Positions 32,769-41,015 of a DNA stretch of 42,801 bases are shown one piece after another. The notes below the pieces were generated by a model. The model was not told the DNA's origin and made no database searches. It saw only the letters and a program-made list of their open reading frames with translations. How positions within the stretch are numbered: position 1 is the first letter of the stretch; each line of letters starts with the position of its first letter. The stretch spans positions 1-42,801 of the forward strand of contig JAKSMO010000017.1 of assembly GCA_024400545.1 (NCBI GenBank), written 5' to 3'. The DNA comes from Bacteroidales bacterium (GTDB lineage Bacteria > Bacteroidota > Bacteroidia > Bacteroidales > P3). Both the position numbers and the translations under genes were made by a program.

Positions 32769-34364
32769 TTAGTTGTTCTTTGTTTCTCTAAAAATCAAGC
32801 CTTTGGCTTCGGTATTCTGTTTGGAGGACTGCTGTTTTTTTGCAGGTTCCGAAGTGTCGGTCTTGTCATTGGTGAGGTTGATTCCAAGATTGCGGATTTC
32901 AATCTCCACACGACGGTTCTGTGCTCTTCCTTCGTCTGTGCCGTTGTCCTCGATAGGATAATTCTCACCAAAACCTTTAGGCTCCATTCGGCTGTTCTTC
33001 ACACCACGAGAGTTGAGGTAGCGCATAACAGTTTTTGCGCGGTTCAGCGAAAGTTCATCGTTGTAAGCTTCAGTACCGCAGCTGTCGGTGTGACCATAAA
33101 TCAGAATCTCCAATTCGGGGAGTTCTTTCATCATTTGGGCAACTTCGTTCAGCGGAGCTCTGGACTCAGGACGTAGGTCTGCTTTGTCGAAATCAAATTT
33201 TACATTGAACAGGCATGCACGTTTGTCGCTGATATCCATACCCAACGTAATGAAAGCTTTCATTTCTTTGATAGAATAGCAGTCTTTTCTAATGTAGCCA
33301 TCAACCGTGTCGATCTGATACTTAGTAATAGTATTAGTGATAATACGGTTATTGTTGGTGTCGGGAATGTAACGATCGACAGTATCAGTAACCATAATTT
33401 TGACCGTGTCAGAGACATTGTTGGTTATATAGATAGTGTCGTGTACATATTCAATCAAATCTCTATTCTTCCAGCTTTTTCCAATAGGAAGGGCCACGCG
33501 AAGGGCAATTTCTATGCCGCGGTTGTAGCGAGATCCGTCCCAAAGGTCTTTGCTGACGAGGGAGTTGTGGATGCTGGAATAATCACCACTCATCACACCA
33601 GGGTTATTCTGGATTTCCTTTTTAGCAAAAGTGTTGTGCATGCCCATATTGTAACCGCCTTCCAGCGATACGAGAATGGGTAGTTTGCCGGTTTCAATCA
33701 GATAATCGAAACCAATTCCGAACATCACTGCGCCGTCAAACTGGTTGATGTTACCTTTGGTGATGTCAACCTTGTCGCCGTAGGGATAGTCCCAGTCATC
33801 GCGATAGCTGATAGTGCCACCAAATGCCATGTTGTATTGAGGAACAACCATGAGATAGGGCGAGAAGTGGCTATGTCCGAAAACAAAATTATAAGTGATT
33901 GGTAAACGGAAATCAATATATTGTGATTTCATCTTATATTCAACATCCAACCAATTCAAAGAATCGCCTCTTTCAATATAAGTAATTTCAGGACGGATGG
34001 CGAGATGACTTTTCCCGAAACGGAAATGGCCAAATATACCTGCCTGATAACGAGGCTGAAGGAAATGGTTATAGATATTGTATTGACTTGCCGAATAAGT
34101 CATGTCGGCTAGATTCAAGCCACCACGTACACCTAAATAGGAATGAGGAAAAATGTCAGGCCTTTGTTTGCGAGCTTTTTTGCCGTTTGCTCCAGAAGCA
34201 GAAACTAATTGTCCATTTTTTGCTGTCCGATTTGTCAAATCGCTAGTGCTCACAAGATTTTGGTTGGACTGCTGGTCTGAATTGCTCTTTGTATCGTTGC
34301 TCTGAGCCATGGTCATTGACATCCCCAAGCCGAGCATTATAATAAATAGTACTTTCTTTTTCAT
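32769..34364 (-). CDS. PorT-type outer-membrane barrel fused to an OmpA peptidoglycan-binding domain
   Basis: A 531-residue protein. Signal peptide 1-20; residues about 75-290 form an outer-membrane beta-barrel of the PorT type (HSYLGVRGGLNLADMTYSA, many alternating strands). A linker rich in DTV and TNT follows, then an OmpA domain (about 390-505) with VKFDFDKADLRPES and GHTDSCGTEAYNDELSLNRA, whose Asp and Arg bind diaminopimelate in peptidoglycan. It would anchor the outer membrane to the cell wall and may be the base of the fibre. The last 25 residues are polar and probably disordered. Its start overlaps the upstream lipoprotein gene by 4 nt. Confidence 0.88.
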   Translation of the reverse strand: MKKKVLFIIMLGLGMSMTMAQSNDTKSNSDQQSNQNLVSTSDLTNRTAKNGQLVSASGANGKKARKQRPDIFPHSYLGVRGGLNLADMTYSASQYNIYNHFLQPRYQAGIFGHFRFGKSHLAIRPEITYIERGDSLNWLDVEYKMKSQYIDFRLPITYNFVFGHSHFSPYLMVVPQYNMAFGGTISYRDDWDYPYGDKVDITKGNINQFDGAVMFGIGFDYLIETGKLPILVSLEGGYNMGMHNTFAKKEIQNNPGVMSGDYSSIHNSLVSKDLWDGSRYNRGIEIALRVALPIGKSWKNRDLIEYVHDTIYITNNVSDTVKIMVTDTVDRYIPDTNNNRIITNTITKYQIDTVDGYIRKDCYSIKEMKAFITLGMDISDKRACLFNVKFDFDKADLRPESRAPLNEVAQMMKELPELEILIYGHTDSCGTEAYNDELSLNRAKTVMRYLNSRGVKNSRMEPKGFGENYPIEDNGTDEGRAQNRRVEIEIRNLGINLTNDKTDTSEPAKKQQSSKQNTEAKGLIFRETKNN

Positions 34365-35059
34365 TTCGCTTTATTCTTGGCTGATAGAGAAGAAGTTTTT
34401 ACCGCAAAACCATCACCATCCTGCCACATACGGTAGGTTCCCTTTTCGGGCAGACGGTTGTCGATTTCTTCGGAAGAAGCGTATTTGTCGTTCAATACGT
34501 AGGCATATTGGCAGTCAACAATGCCAGAATCACAGATTTTGCCAGAAATAATCGTGGCGGTATTGCACCAATAAAGAGTGTCGTTGTGAGGGCCAGTTGT
34601 ATTGACAATGGTTTGTACGCAATATACTGTAAATAAGCTGTCGTGTCCAATTACTGAGGCGTTTCTAGCCGTACCAAAAGCTTCATTGTTTTGTTTTTCA
34701 TTATACATTAGTCGGCCTCTTGGATGTTGACCTGCAAATTGGAATGCCAAATCATAAAAAGCATTTTGATAATTGTCGGAAGCATACTTGATTATCATTG
34801 GAGATATTAGGTATGATCCATTAATCATTGGGGGATTGATGCCTTCGTTAATGATAAAATCATGGGCTAATAGTGAATCTTGAATCTCTTCGGCCACCAC
34901 ATCGTATGGGATTTTCCCATAAGGTATCGGGAGCACAATTGTGCTGTCGCCAGAGTTTAGAAGGATTGGATTTTCCTCCTTTAGGCATGCCGAAAAGACA
35001 AAAATGGAGCAGAATAGTAAGCCCCATAATGGCTTTAAGTGTCTGAGTTTTCTTTTCAT
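34361..35059 (-). CDS. Lipoprotein of unknown function, first gene of the fibre operon
   Basis: A 232-residue protein with a lipoprotein signal (hydrophobic 10-24, Cys25 after FSA). The mature part matches no family I know. It is mixed alpha/beta, with several polar strands and cysteines at about 148, 165 and 176-183. The start is the ATG about 30 nt after a TACATTTG box. The 4-nt overlap with the PorT/OmpA gene suggests they work together in the envelope. Confidence 0.8.
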   Translation of the reverse strand: MKRKLRHLKPLWGLLFCSIFVFSACLKEENPILLNSGDSTIVLPIPYGKIPYDVVAEEIQDSLLAHDFIINEGINPPMINGSYLISPMIIKYASDNYQNAFYDLAFQFAGQHPRGRLMYNEKQNNEAFGTARNASVIGHDSLFTVYCVQTIVNTTGPHNDTLYWCNTATIISGKICDSGIVDCQYAYVLNDKYASSEEIDNRLPEKGTYRMWQDGDGFAVKTSSLSAKNKAK

Positions 35060-35090
35060 ATGTAGTTTTTAATAATCCGCAGCGGGAATG

Positions 35091-35098
35091 CAAATGTA
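35091..35098 (-). promoter_or_regulatory. -7 box of the fibre operon
   Basis: On the minus strand this is TACATTTG, fitting TAnnTTTG, 32 nt before the first start codon. There is no clear -33 TTG. Just upstream, at 35118-35192, GTTAAA-type words recur four times. Confidence 0.65.
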
Positions 35099-35258
35099 CG
35101 AATAATATTTTGAAACTATGTTAAAGAATGGTTAATGTGTGTTAAAATCGCAAATTCCGTGTGTGAATATGGCTATTGAAATATGTTAAAACACGCTTTT
35201 TTTCTTTTCTACGACTTTTGCTGCTTTCCAATTTAATGTAACTTCTAATATAACATCG

Positions 35259-35353
35259 CACCACCTCCACTGATTCTACGGTCATCCTACGGTTATCCTA
35301 CGCCCATTCCCCATAAGCAGAACCGTAGGATAACCGTAGAATCTACGCAGCAT
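35259..35353. repeat. Palindromic array of 11-bp units, copy 2
   Basis: It begins with ACCTCCACTGATTCTACGG, closely like the left end of the copy at 4866. Units TGATTCTACGG, TCATCCTACGG and TTATCCTACGC are followed by a 20-nt spacer and CCGTAGGATAACCGTAGAATC, which pairs with the left side. The left arm has one 11-bp unit more than the right. It lies downstream of the P-loop gene, on the 3' side of that gene. The rest of the 35060-35437 spacer has no gene. Confidence 0.78.
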
Positions 35354-35437
35354 ATCCGTTGGTTCAGTGGTGGTTGGCATACCTTGTTCTTGTTTTTTAT
35401 TTTTTATATTCCGGGTGAGGGTTGGCCGAAGGCGAAG

Positions 35438-36451
35438 CTAGATTGAGGTGCGCATTACATCATAAACGGGGCATTCTAGCGCTTCGGAAAGTTGGCGGCA
35501 GGCCTCGTCGGAGTTGAGCGTGTAACCGTGTGGTGAGGTCGGGTTGAGGCATACGGCCACCAGATTGGATTTTTGCAGCACTGCGATTTTTCCGCCTCGT
35601 CGCACATAGTCGGCATAAACATCTTGCGCCACAAAGAATTTTGTGAAATCTCGCACAATGAGTTCTATCTCTTTAATATTGGGCTGAACGGCCAGGTATT
35701 TCAACAGTTTGTCGCTCACCGCACCAGCCACAAAAAGGGTGTTGCCGTATTTGAACAGATTGTCGTCGCCGCGTCCCAGCAGAAACACCGATTTGATACC
35801 CAGGTCGTGGGCTTCACCGTCGGAGTCAACGCCCCAGATTCCATTCTCAATCGAGTTGAGCTCTTGCCGTAGGGTAGGGGATGTTTCGGGCAAATTAATC
35901 AGGCGATAAACAAAGCGAGTCTTATTTATCAGTTGCTGAATGTTGGGCGATACGGCTGCGCCTGTGGCCAGAATCATGGCTTCGGTTACGGTGGGCGAGG
36001 CCAGGCTCAATCTCGACAACGCGCCATCCACTATGGTCAGCTCCATCCCATTTTTTACAAAATGGTCAATCTGTTGTTTCAGTATGCCCGTGGTGGCAGC
36101 ACCCGACAGTAGCACCTTGCCGGCGCATATCACTTCGGCCGTCAGCAATTGACCCAGCGCGGTACGTCTTTCGTCAACCGACACAATCTTCGACACCAGC
36201 CGGCGTTGGTAATAATGTTTCTGCGAGGTGATGAACTGCATCCCGTCGTACAGCGTTATTTCGGGTTTTGCGGTGGCAAATACAGAATCAACCTGCTCGC
36301 CATCCACACCTATCGAAGTTACGGCGGTTCGCACGCCCAAATCTCTCAATCTGCGCAAAAGATAGTTCAAACACACGGTTTTTCCGGTGTTTTTATCAAG
36401 ACCTACAATTGAGAGACTCCGATAGTTACGTATGTTTTCTACAAACGGCAT
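35438..36451 (-). CDS. P-loop protein of unknown function
   Basis: A 337-residue protein from the ATG at 36451. A P-loop GLDKNTGKT lies close to the N-terminus (about 17-25), so nucleotide binding is likely. The rest has no motif I can name, apart from a GRGDDN stretch and a beta-rich C-terminal third. I chose this start because TAACTTTG (36467-36460) reads as a promoter box just before it, which would give a nearly leaderless mRNA. An in-frame ATG at 36490 would add 13 residues and put the box inside the gene. It is divergent from a phosphate butyryl/acetyltransferase gene. A resemblance to reactivase or chaperone proteins of amino-acid fermentation clusters (KamB type) crossed my mind but I cannot support it. 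Confidence 0.75.
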   Translation of the reverse strand: MPFVENIRNYRSLSIVGLDKNTGKTVCLNYLLRRLRDLGVRTAVTSIGVDGEQVDSVFATAKPEITLYDGMQFITSQKHYYQRRLVSKIVSVDERRTALGQLLTAEVICAGKVLLSGAATTGILKQQIDHFVKNGMELTIVDGALSRLSLASPTVTEAMILATGAAVSPNIQQLINKTRFVYRLINLPETSPTLRQELNSIENGIWGVDSDGEAHDLGIKSVFLLGRGDDNLFKYGNTLFVAGAVSDKLLKYLAVQPNIKEIELIVRDFTKFFVAQDVYADYVRRGGKIAVLQKSNLVAVCLNPTSPHGYTLNSDEACRQLSEALECPVYDVMRTSI

Positions 36452-36459
36452 TTCGGATG

Positions 36460-36467
36460 CAAAGTTA
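36460..36467 (-). promoter_or_regulatory. Possible -7 box of the P-loop gene
   Basis: TAACTTTG on the minus strand, 8 nt before the ATG at 36451. If used, the leader would be only a few bases. No -33 TTG is evident, and the box would be coding if translation starts at 36490. Confidence 0.4.
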
Positions 36468-36477
36468 CGAAAATATC

Positions 36478-36506
36478 TTGTATATGACATTTTTTTTGTA
36501 ATTTTG
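36478..36506 (+). promoter_or_regulatory. Promoter of the phosphate acyltransferase gene
   Basis: TTG (36478-36480), an 18-nt gap, then TAATTTTG (36499-36506): the full Bacteroidetes arrangement, 46 nt before the start codon. Confidence 0.75.
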
Positions 36507-36552
36507 CATAAGCAGAAAATATATTAATAATACATAATTAATTTAAATCAAG

Positions 36553-37461
36553 ATGATTACAAAATTAGACGATCTCCTGGAACTCGTAAAGACCAAGGGT
36601 AAGAAAAGACTTGTAGCCGCATACGCCAACGATTCTCATACTATCGGCGCCGTTAGCATGGCCATCGATAATGGCATCATCGAGGGTACCCTCGTGGGCG
36701 ACATTGAGACCATCAAGAAGGTTTGTGCTGAGGAAGGCATTGATGTGAACAAGTTTGAGCTCGTGCAGGAAGCCGACGAGACCAAGGCCGGTGTTAAGGC
36801 TGTTGAGCTGATCAACGAAGGCAAGGGCGATTTCCTCATGAAGGGTTTGCTCTCCACTGATAAGTACATGCGTGCCATCCTCAACAAGGAAAAAGGTCTC
36901 ATGCCTGGCAAGAAGACCGACATGCTCACCCACATGGCTGTCTTTGAGGTCCCCGCATATCACAAGCTGCTTGTCTGCTCCGACGTGGCTATCATCCCTG
37001 CTCCTGATATGAAGCAGAAACAGGCCATCCTCGGCCACCTGATCAGCACCGCCAAGAGCATGCAGATTGAGAAACCCAAGGTGGCCCTCCTGGCTGCTAC
37101 CGAGCAGGTTTCCGTTGGTATGCCCGCTTGTGTTGAGGCTGCTATCATCAGCAAAATGGGCGACCGTGGCATGATCAAGGGCGCCATCATCGACGGCCCT
37201 CTTGCACTCGACGTGGCTATCGACGCTGAGAGCGCTAAGACTAAGAAGGTGGCTGGCGAGGTGGCTGGCGATGCCGACTGTATCCTCTTCCCCAACATCG
37301 AGTCTGGTAACGTTTTCTACAAGGCTTGCACCAAGTTTGGTGGCGCTGAGTTGGCTTGCATGGTTGTGGGTGCCAAGGTTCCTTGCGTTCTCACTAGCCG
37401 TGGCGACAGTGTTAAGACCAAACTCTACAGCATTGCTCTCGCTGCGCTGAACACAAAATAG
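36553..37461 (+). CDS. ptb: Phosphate butyryl/acetyltransferase
   Basis: A 302-residue enzyme of the phosphate acetyl/butyryl transferase family, recognised from its length and from motifs such as DFLMKGLLSTDKYMRAIL, the D-M-x-Q-K-x-x-I-L region after PAPD, and IIDGPLALDVAID. It exchanges the CoA of an acyl-CoA for phosphate, the step before a kinase that makes ATP, in fermentation to butyrate, acetate or branched acids. The short length and LLSTD stretch favour Ptb over Pta. No butyrate kinase gene is next to it. Its GC-rich, biased codons suggest high expression, and an antisense open frame runs along nearly its whole length as a by-product. Confidence 0.88.
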   Translation: MITKLDDLLELVKTKGKKRLVAAYANDSHTIGAVSMAIDNGIIEGTLVGDIETIKKVCAEEGIDVNKFELVQEADETKAGVKAVELINEGKGDFLMKGLLSTDKYMRAILNKEKGLMPGKKTDMLTHMAVFEVPAYHKLLVCSDVAIIPAPDMKQKQAILGHLISTAKSMQIEKPKVALLAATEQVSVGMPACVEAAIISKMGDRGMIKGAIIDGPLALDVAIDAESAKTKKVAGEVAGDADCILFPNIESGNVFYKACTKFGGAELACMVVGAKVPCVLTSRGDSVKTKLYSIALAALNTK

Positions 37462-37479
37462 TTCGCACATCATATCGGG

Positions 37480-37514
37480 CTACAGGCAACCGCTCTACGG
37501 AGGGTTGTCTGTAG
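37480..37514 (+). terminator. Hairpin after ptb, weak terminator
   Basis: Arms 37480-37491 and 37503-37514 form a 12-bp stem with one G-T pair. The following TCTATTATATAC is only partly T-rich, so some readthrough into the PAS gene is likely. Confidence 0.55.
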
Positions 37515-37586
37515 TCTATTATATACACGGCTCCATAATAAATATGAAACAATTAAATATATAATTACATTAAACAACTATTGAAA

Positions 37587-37931
37587 ATGGATAAATTTTT
37601 TGAAGGCCTCAAAGGTGTGGCCATCACTATTTGCGATAAGGAAGGCAACATCCTTGATATGAATCAACGTTCGGCCGATGTGAACAGCCACGGCCAGAAG
37701 ATTATTGGCAACAACCTCTTCAATTGTCATCCTCCCCGTGCTGCCGCAATCTTGAAGGATTTGCTCGACAACGAGAAGATGAATGCCTATACCATCGAGA
37801 AAGGCGATGTGAAAAAACTCATCTATCAGGTGCCCTGGTATGATGGCGAGGAGTTTGGCGGCTTGATTGAGATTTCGCTCCCCATTCCTTTCGATATGCC
37901 GCATTATGTGCGCACACCCAAAGCAGAATAA
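37587..37931 (+). CDS. Stand-alone PAS domain protein
   Basis: A 114-residue protein that is essentially one PAS domain: GVAITICDKEGNILDMNQRS, then GNNLFNCHPPRAAAILKDLL. The CHPPRA stretch resembles the PAS domain attached to DUF438 proteins (consensus near NCHPPKS). PAS domains bind heme, flavin or small metabolites; here no output domain is fused. It lies between ptb and an outer-membrane barrel gene, 21 nt before the latter. I start at the ATG 37587, since the upstream TTG at 37581 adds only two residues. A metabolic or redox sensing role is inference. Confidence 0.78.
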   Translation: MDKFFEGLKGVAITICDKEGNILDMNQRSADVNSHGQKIIGNNLFNCHPPRAAAILKDLLDNEKMNAYTIEKGDVKKLIYQVPWYDGEEFGGLIEISLPIPFDMPHYVRTPKAE

Positions 37932-37952
37932 TCTTATTTACGTTTCACAATC

Positions 37953-40490
37953 ATGCGATTTAAGTTTCCCGTAATACTATTCGTCCTTCTCTCTCTTTCG
38001 CTGCAGGTGTTGGCGCAAGGCAAAATCACAGGTCGTGTATTCGACGGCAAGTCGGGTGCGCCTATCGAGTATGCCACTGTGGCCATCCTCAAAGTAGGCG
38101 ACTCCAGTCTTGTCACAGGCTCTGTTACCGAGGCCAATGGCTCTTTCGCCGTTAAGGTGGCTTATGGCAAATACCTTGTGCGTGTGTCTTTCATGGGCTA
38201 TACTACTTATTTTTATGCAGCTCCGGTTCAGTTGTCCGAAAAACATCCGGCTGTGGCTCTCGGCAAGATTCAAATCTCGCCTTCGGCCAAAATGATGGAC
38301 GAGGTAACCGTCAAGGCCGAGCGCACCATGGTTGAGTATCAGCTCGACAAACGTGTTGTCAATGTGGATAAAAATCTGGTCTCGAGTGGCGGTACCGCTA
38401 CCGATGTACTCGAACAGGTGCCCAGTGTGTCGGTGGACAACGATGGCAATGTCTCGCTCCGAGGCTCTTCCAATGTGAAGGTGCTAATTAATGGTCGGCC
38501 CTACGAGCTTATGGGCAACGACCTTTCAACCCTTTTGGAGCAGATACCGGCTTCCACTGTTGAAAGTGTAGAGGTCATCACCAATCCGTCGGCCAAATAT
38601 GATCCCGAAGGCATGTCGGGCATCATCAATGTCAAACTCAAAGACAAAACTACCGGGGCTCTTGGCCTTAATGGTGTGGTCAATCTCAACATCGGCAGCC
38701 CGTTGCCTTTTGTCATTCCCCAGCAGCTACCCTCCTTTATTCCCACAGGTCAAGGCAGCCTCAGCCTCAACTACACCACCGAGAAGTATAACCTCTTTTT
38801 CACTCTTGATGGAGGTATGCGTCAACGTGGTGCGCATAGCCTGTCCACAATCACCCGCAAACGCAACGATGTGCCTTGGAGCAGCGATTCCAGCGATACC
38901 TACAGCATTCGTGGCGGCCGCAATGCAAGCATGAAAGTGGGAGCCGAATATTTCATCAATCCCAAGAGTAGCATCCTGTTTTCGTACCAATTGCGTGGAG
39001 GTATGCGTGGCCGTCAAAGCCAGATGTTCTCCAACGATCTGCTCACCGATGGTTTTCTTGATTACATGCAAACCGACACCAATGCCAATCGTAACACCAA
39101 CCATGCTTTCAATCTTAGCTATGTGAAACGTTTTGAGGAGAAAGATCGCGAATTCACCGCCGATGCCACTTTCAGCATGCGTCAGGTGCATGGTCAGGGC
39201 TGGCAGGAACAGGTTTATACCAATCCCTTAGCCAATTTTGGCCACTACTATTTGCGCGAATCCACCACCGAGAATCATCATCAGGCCTTGAATCTTAAGG
39301 CCAATTATGTGCACCCCTTTGCCGAAGTATGGAAATTGGAAACTGGTTATGAAGGCCGTCTTGACTGGCCCAACCAGAATGCCATCTATTACCGTACCGA
39401 GTTTGATTCGCTCAGCAATCTCTTCAAGTATCACGATAGCATCTCCTCCACCCATTTCGACTACAATCAGCAGGTGCATGCGGCCTATGCTACCGTGGGC
39501 GGAAAGATCAACGACAAGCTCTCTGCCCAGGCCGGTCTTAGGGTCGAATATTCCTACCTCTTGGGCTACGATGTCAACCATCCCAACACCGATTCGGTCC
39601 ACAAAAGTTATTGGCAGCCATATCCTACGGTGCATCTGTCGTATGAAATAAACAAAAACAACAGTATGCAGCTCTCCTATAGCCGCCGTGTGCGCCGTCC
39701 CCACATGTGGGACCTCAATCCCTATCTCGAAGTGCGTGAGGGACAGGAGCTCGGTTTTGGTAATCCCAATCTCGACCCGGAGTTTACCAATGCTTTTGAA
39801 CTTTCTTACAACCTCAGTTTGGACAAGTGGAACATCTACACCTGCGCCTATTACCGCCAAACCAACAACATGATGACACGCTATGGCTATGTTTGGGATT
39901 CCCTTTCGCAGCAGCGCTATTCCTGGTGGATGCCCTACAATTCGCAATACGACGGCTACTGGGCCAGCACCTGGCAGAATCTTGACCAAGGCTACAATTA
40001 TGGTCTTGAGTTCATTGTTGATTGGCAGGTGTTTAAGTGGTGGAAGCTCAATGCGAGCATCAATCTCTATCGCAGCACCATCGAAGGCACGTCGCTACTC
40101 GACAATATTGCCGTTTCAGCTTTCCAGGTCAGTGGCAAATTCACTTCTTATATGAATCTGCCTAAGGATTGGACCATCCAGTTCTCCGGTCAGTATTTTG
40201 CTCCCTGGCTCGATTTGCAGACCACTATGTTCGCTTCCTATTGGTTCGACCTCGCCGTTAAGAAAGATGTGCTGCAGAAACGTGGCACCATTAATCTCCG
40301 TATCGGCGATGTGTTCGCCACAGGCGGCTGGGGTCACGAAACCCATACTTCTCAGCTCGACCGTTTAGTTTTTGGTCGTCGCATCTCACCTACTGTCACC
40401 ATTGGATTCTCGTATAAGATCAACAATGGTCTTAAGCAAAAGCCTCGTTCTGCCGATGAAGACTATTCCTCCGACAGCAGCGAATATTAA
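37953..40490 (+). CDS. Outer-membrane beta-barrel receptor (TonB-dependent-receptor-like)
   Basis: An 845-residue protein. Signal peptide (residues 1-21), a carboxypeptidase-regulatory-like beta-sandwich (about 23-105; GKITGRVFDGKSGAPIEYAT), a plug domain (about 135-230; VLEQVPSVSVDNDGNVSLRG) and a long barrel of the OMP_b-brl_3 type rich in aromatic strands. It probably imports or binds a ligand at the outer membrane. No susD partner follows, unlike glycan uptake loci, so a peptide or metal ligand is as likely as a glycan. The C-terminus has an acidic SDSSEY tail after the last barrel strand. Confidence 0.88.
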   Translation: MRFKFPVILFVLLSLSLQVLAQGKITGRVFDGKSGAPIEYATVAILKVGDSSLVTGSVTEANGSFAVKVAYGKYLVRVSFMGYTTYFYAAPVQLSEKHPAVALGKIQISPSAKMMDEVTVKAERTMVEYQLDKRVVNVDKNLVSSGGTATDVLEQVPSVSVDNDGNVSLRGSSNVKVLINGRPYELMGNDLSTLLEQIPASTVESVEVITNPSAKYDPEGMSGIINVKLKDKTTGALGLNGVVNLNIGSPLPFVIPQQLPSFIPTGQGSLSLNYTTEKYNLFFTLDGGMRQRGAHSLSTITRKRNDVPWSSDSSDTYSIRGGRNASMKVGAEYFINPKSSILFSYQLRGGMRGRQSQMFSNDLLTDGFLDYMQTDTNANRNTNHAFNLSYVKRFEEKDREFTADATFSMRQVHGQGWQEQVYTNPLANFGHYYLRESTTENHHQALNLKANYVHPFAEVWKLETGYEGRLDWPNQNAIYYRTEFDSLSNLFKYHDSISSTHFDYNQQVHAAYATVGGKINDKLSAQAGLRVEYSYLLGYDVNHPNTDSVHKSYWQPYPTVHLSYEINKNNSMQLSYSRRVRRPHMWDLNPYLEVREGQELGFGNPNLDPEFTNAFELSYNLSLDKWNIYTCAYYRQTNNMMTRYGYVWDSLSQQRYSWWMPYNSQYDGYWASTWQNLDQGYNYGLEFIVDWQVFKWWKLNASINLYRSTIEGTSLLDNIAVSAFQVSGKFTSYMNLPKDWTIQFSGQYFAPWLDLQTTMFASYWFDLAVKKDVLQKRGTINLRIGDVFATGGWGHETHTSQLDRLVFGRRISPTVTIGFSYKINNGLKQKPRSADEDYSSDSSEY

Positions 40491-40902
40491 TATCCGTCAA
40501 GTGGATGGCCGCAGAGAGGTGTTCGATATAGTTCGGCACCGCTTTGTGGCCCTCACACCTGAGGAGTGGGTGCGTCAGCACACGCTTCATTACCTCCATT
40601 ACCAGCTGGGCTATCCGCTCGAGCTGATTCAGGTGGAGGGCGCCATAACCCTCAACGGCCTAACCCGTCGTTGCGACATCGTGGTTTACGATTCCCAGGT
40701 TCGTCCTCTGATCATTGTCGAATGCAAAAAGGAGTCGGTGGCCCTTACCCAGCGTGTTATCGACCAGGCCAGCCGGTACAACTTGGTTCTTCAGGTGCCA
40801 TATTTGTGTTTGACCAATGGTCCGCAGCGAATCTGTTGCCGGGTCGATTTCTCTCAGCAGCGACTCTTGCCCATCCCCGAATTGCCCATCTTTAACCGAT
40901 AA
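40456..40902 (+). CDS. Small HsdR N-terminal-like (PD-(D/E)XK) protein
   Basis: A 148-residue protein resembling the type I restriction enzyme R N-terminal domain (HSDR_N_2) that occurs as a stand-alone gene across Bacteroidetes. VFDIVRHRFVALTPEEWVRQ opens it, followed by LIQVEGAITLNGLTRRCDIV and LIIVECKKESV, giving the D...ExK nuclease-type site (Asp in CDIVVYD, Glu and Lys in ECK). It has no helicase domain and no restriction genes beside it, so restriction is unlikely; its role is unknown. The ATG at 40456 overlaps the end of the receptor gene by 35 nt. Confidence 0.8.
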   Translation: MKTIPPTAANINIRQVDGRREVFDIVRHRFVALTPEEWVRQHTLHYLHYQLGYPLELIQVEGAITLNGLTRRCDIVVYDSQVRPLIIVECKKESVALTQRVIDQASRYNLVLQVPYLCLTNGPQRICCRVDFSQQRLLPIPELPIFNR

Positions 40903-41015
40903 ATATAGTTAAAAATCGTAAAAAGAAGTTAAATGTTGTTAAAAATCAAGGGAAGGGGGTGACCAAAACGGCATTTTTGAGTCTTATATAGCGAAACACT
41001 AAAAAATGAGTCATT

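Noticed and set aside
36565-37473. 302-codon minus-strand frame opposite ptb
   Set aside because: Arises from the biased codon use of ptb; its product looks like no protein family and it has no promoter.
40456-40902. Restriction-modification system
   Set aside because: Only the HsdR N-terminal-like domain is present; no helicase, methylase or specificity subunit lies in the window.
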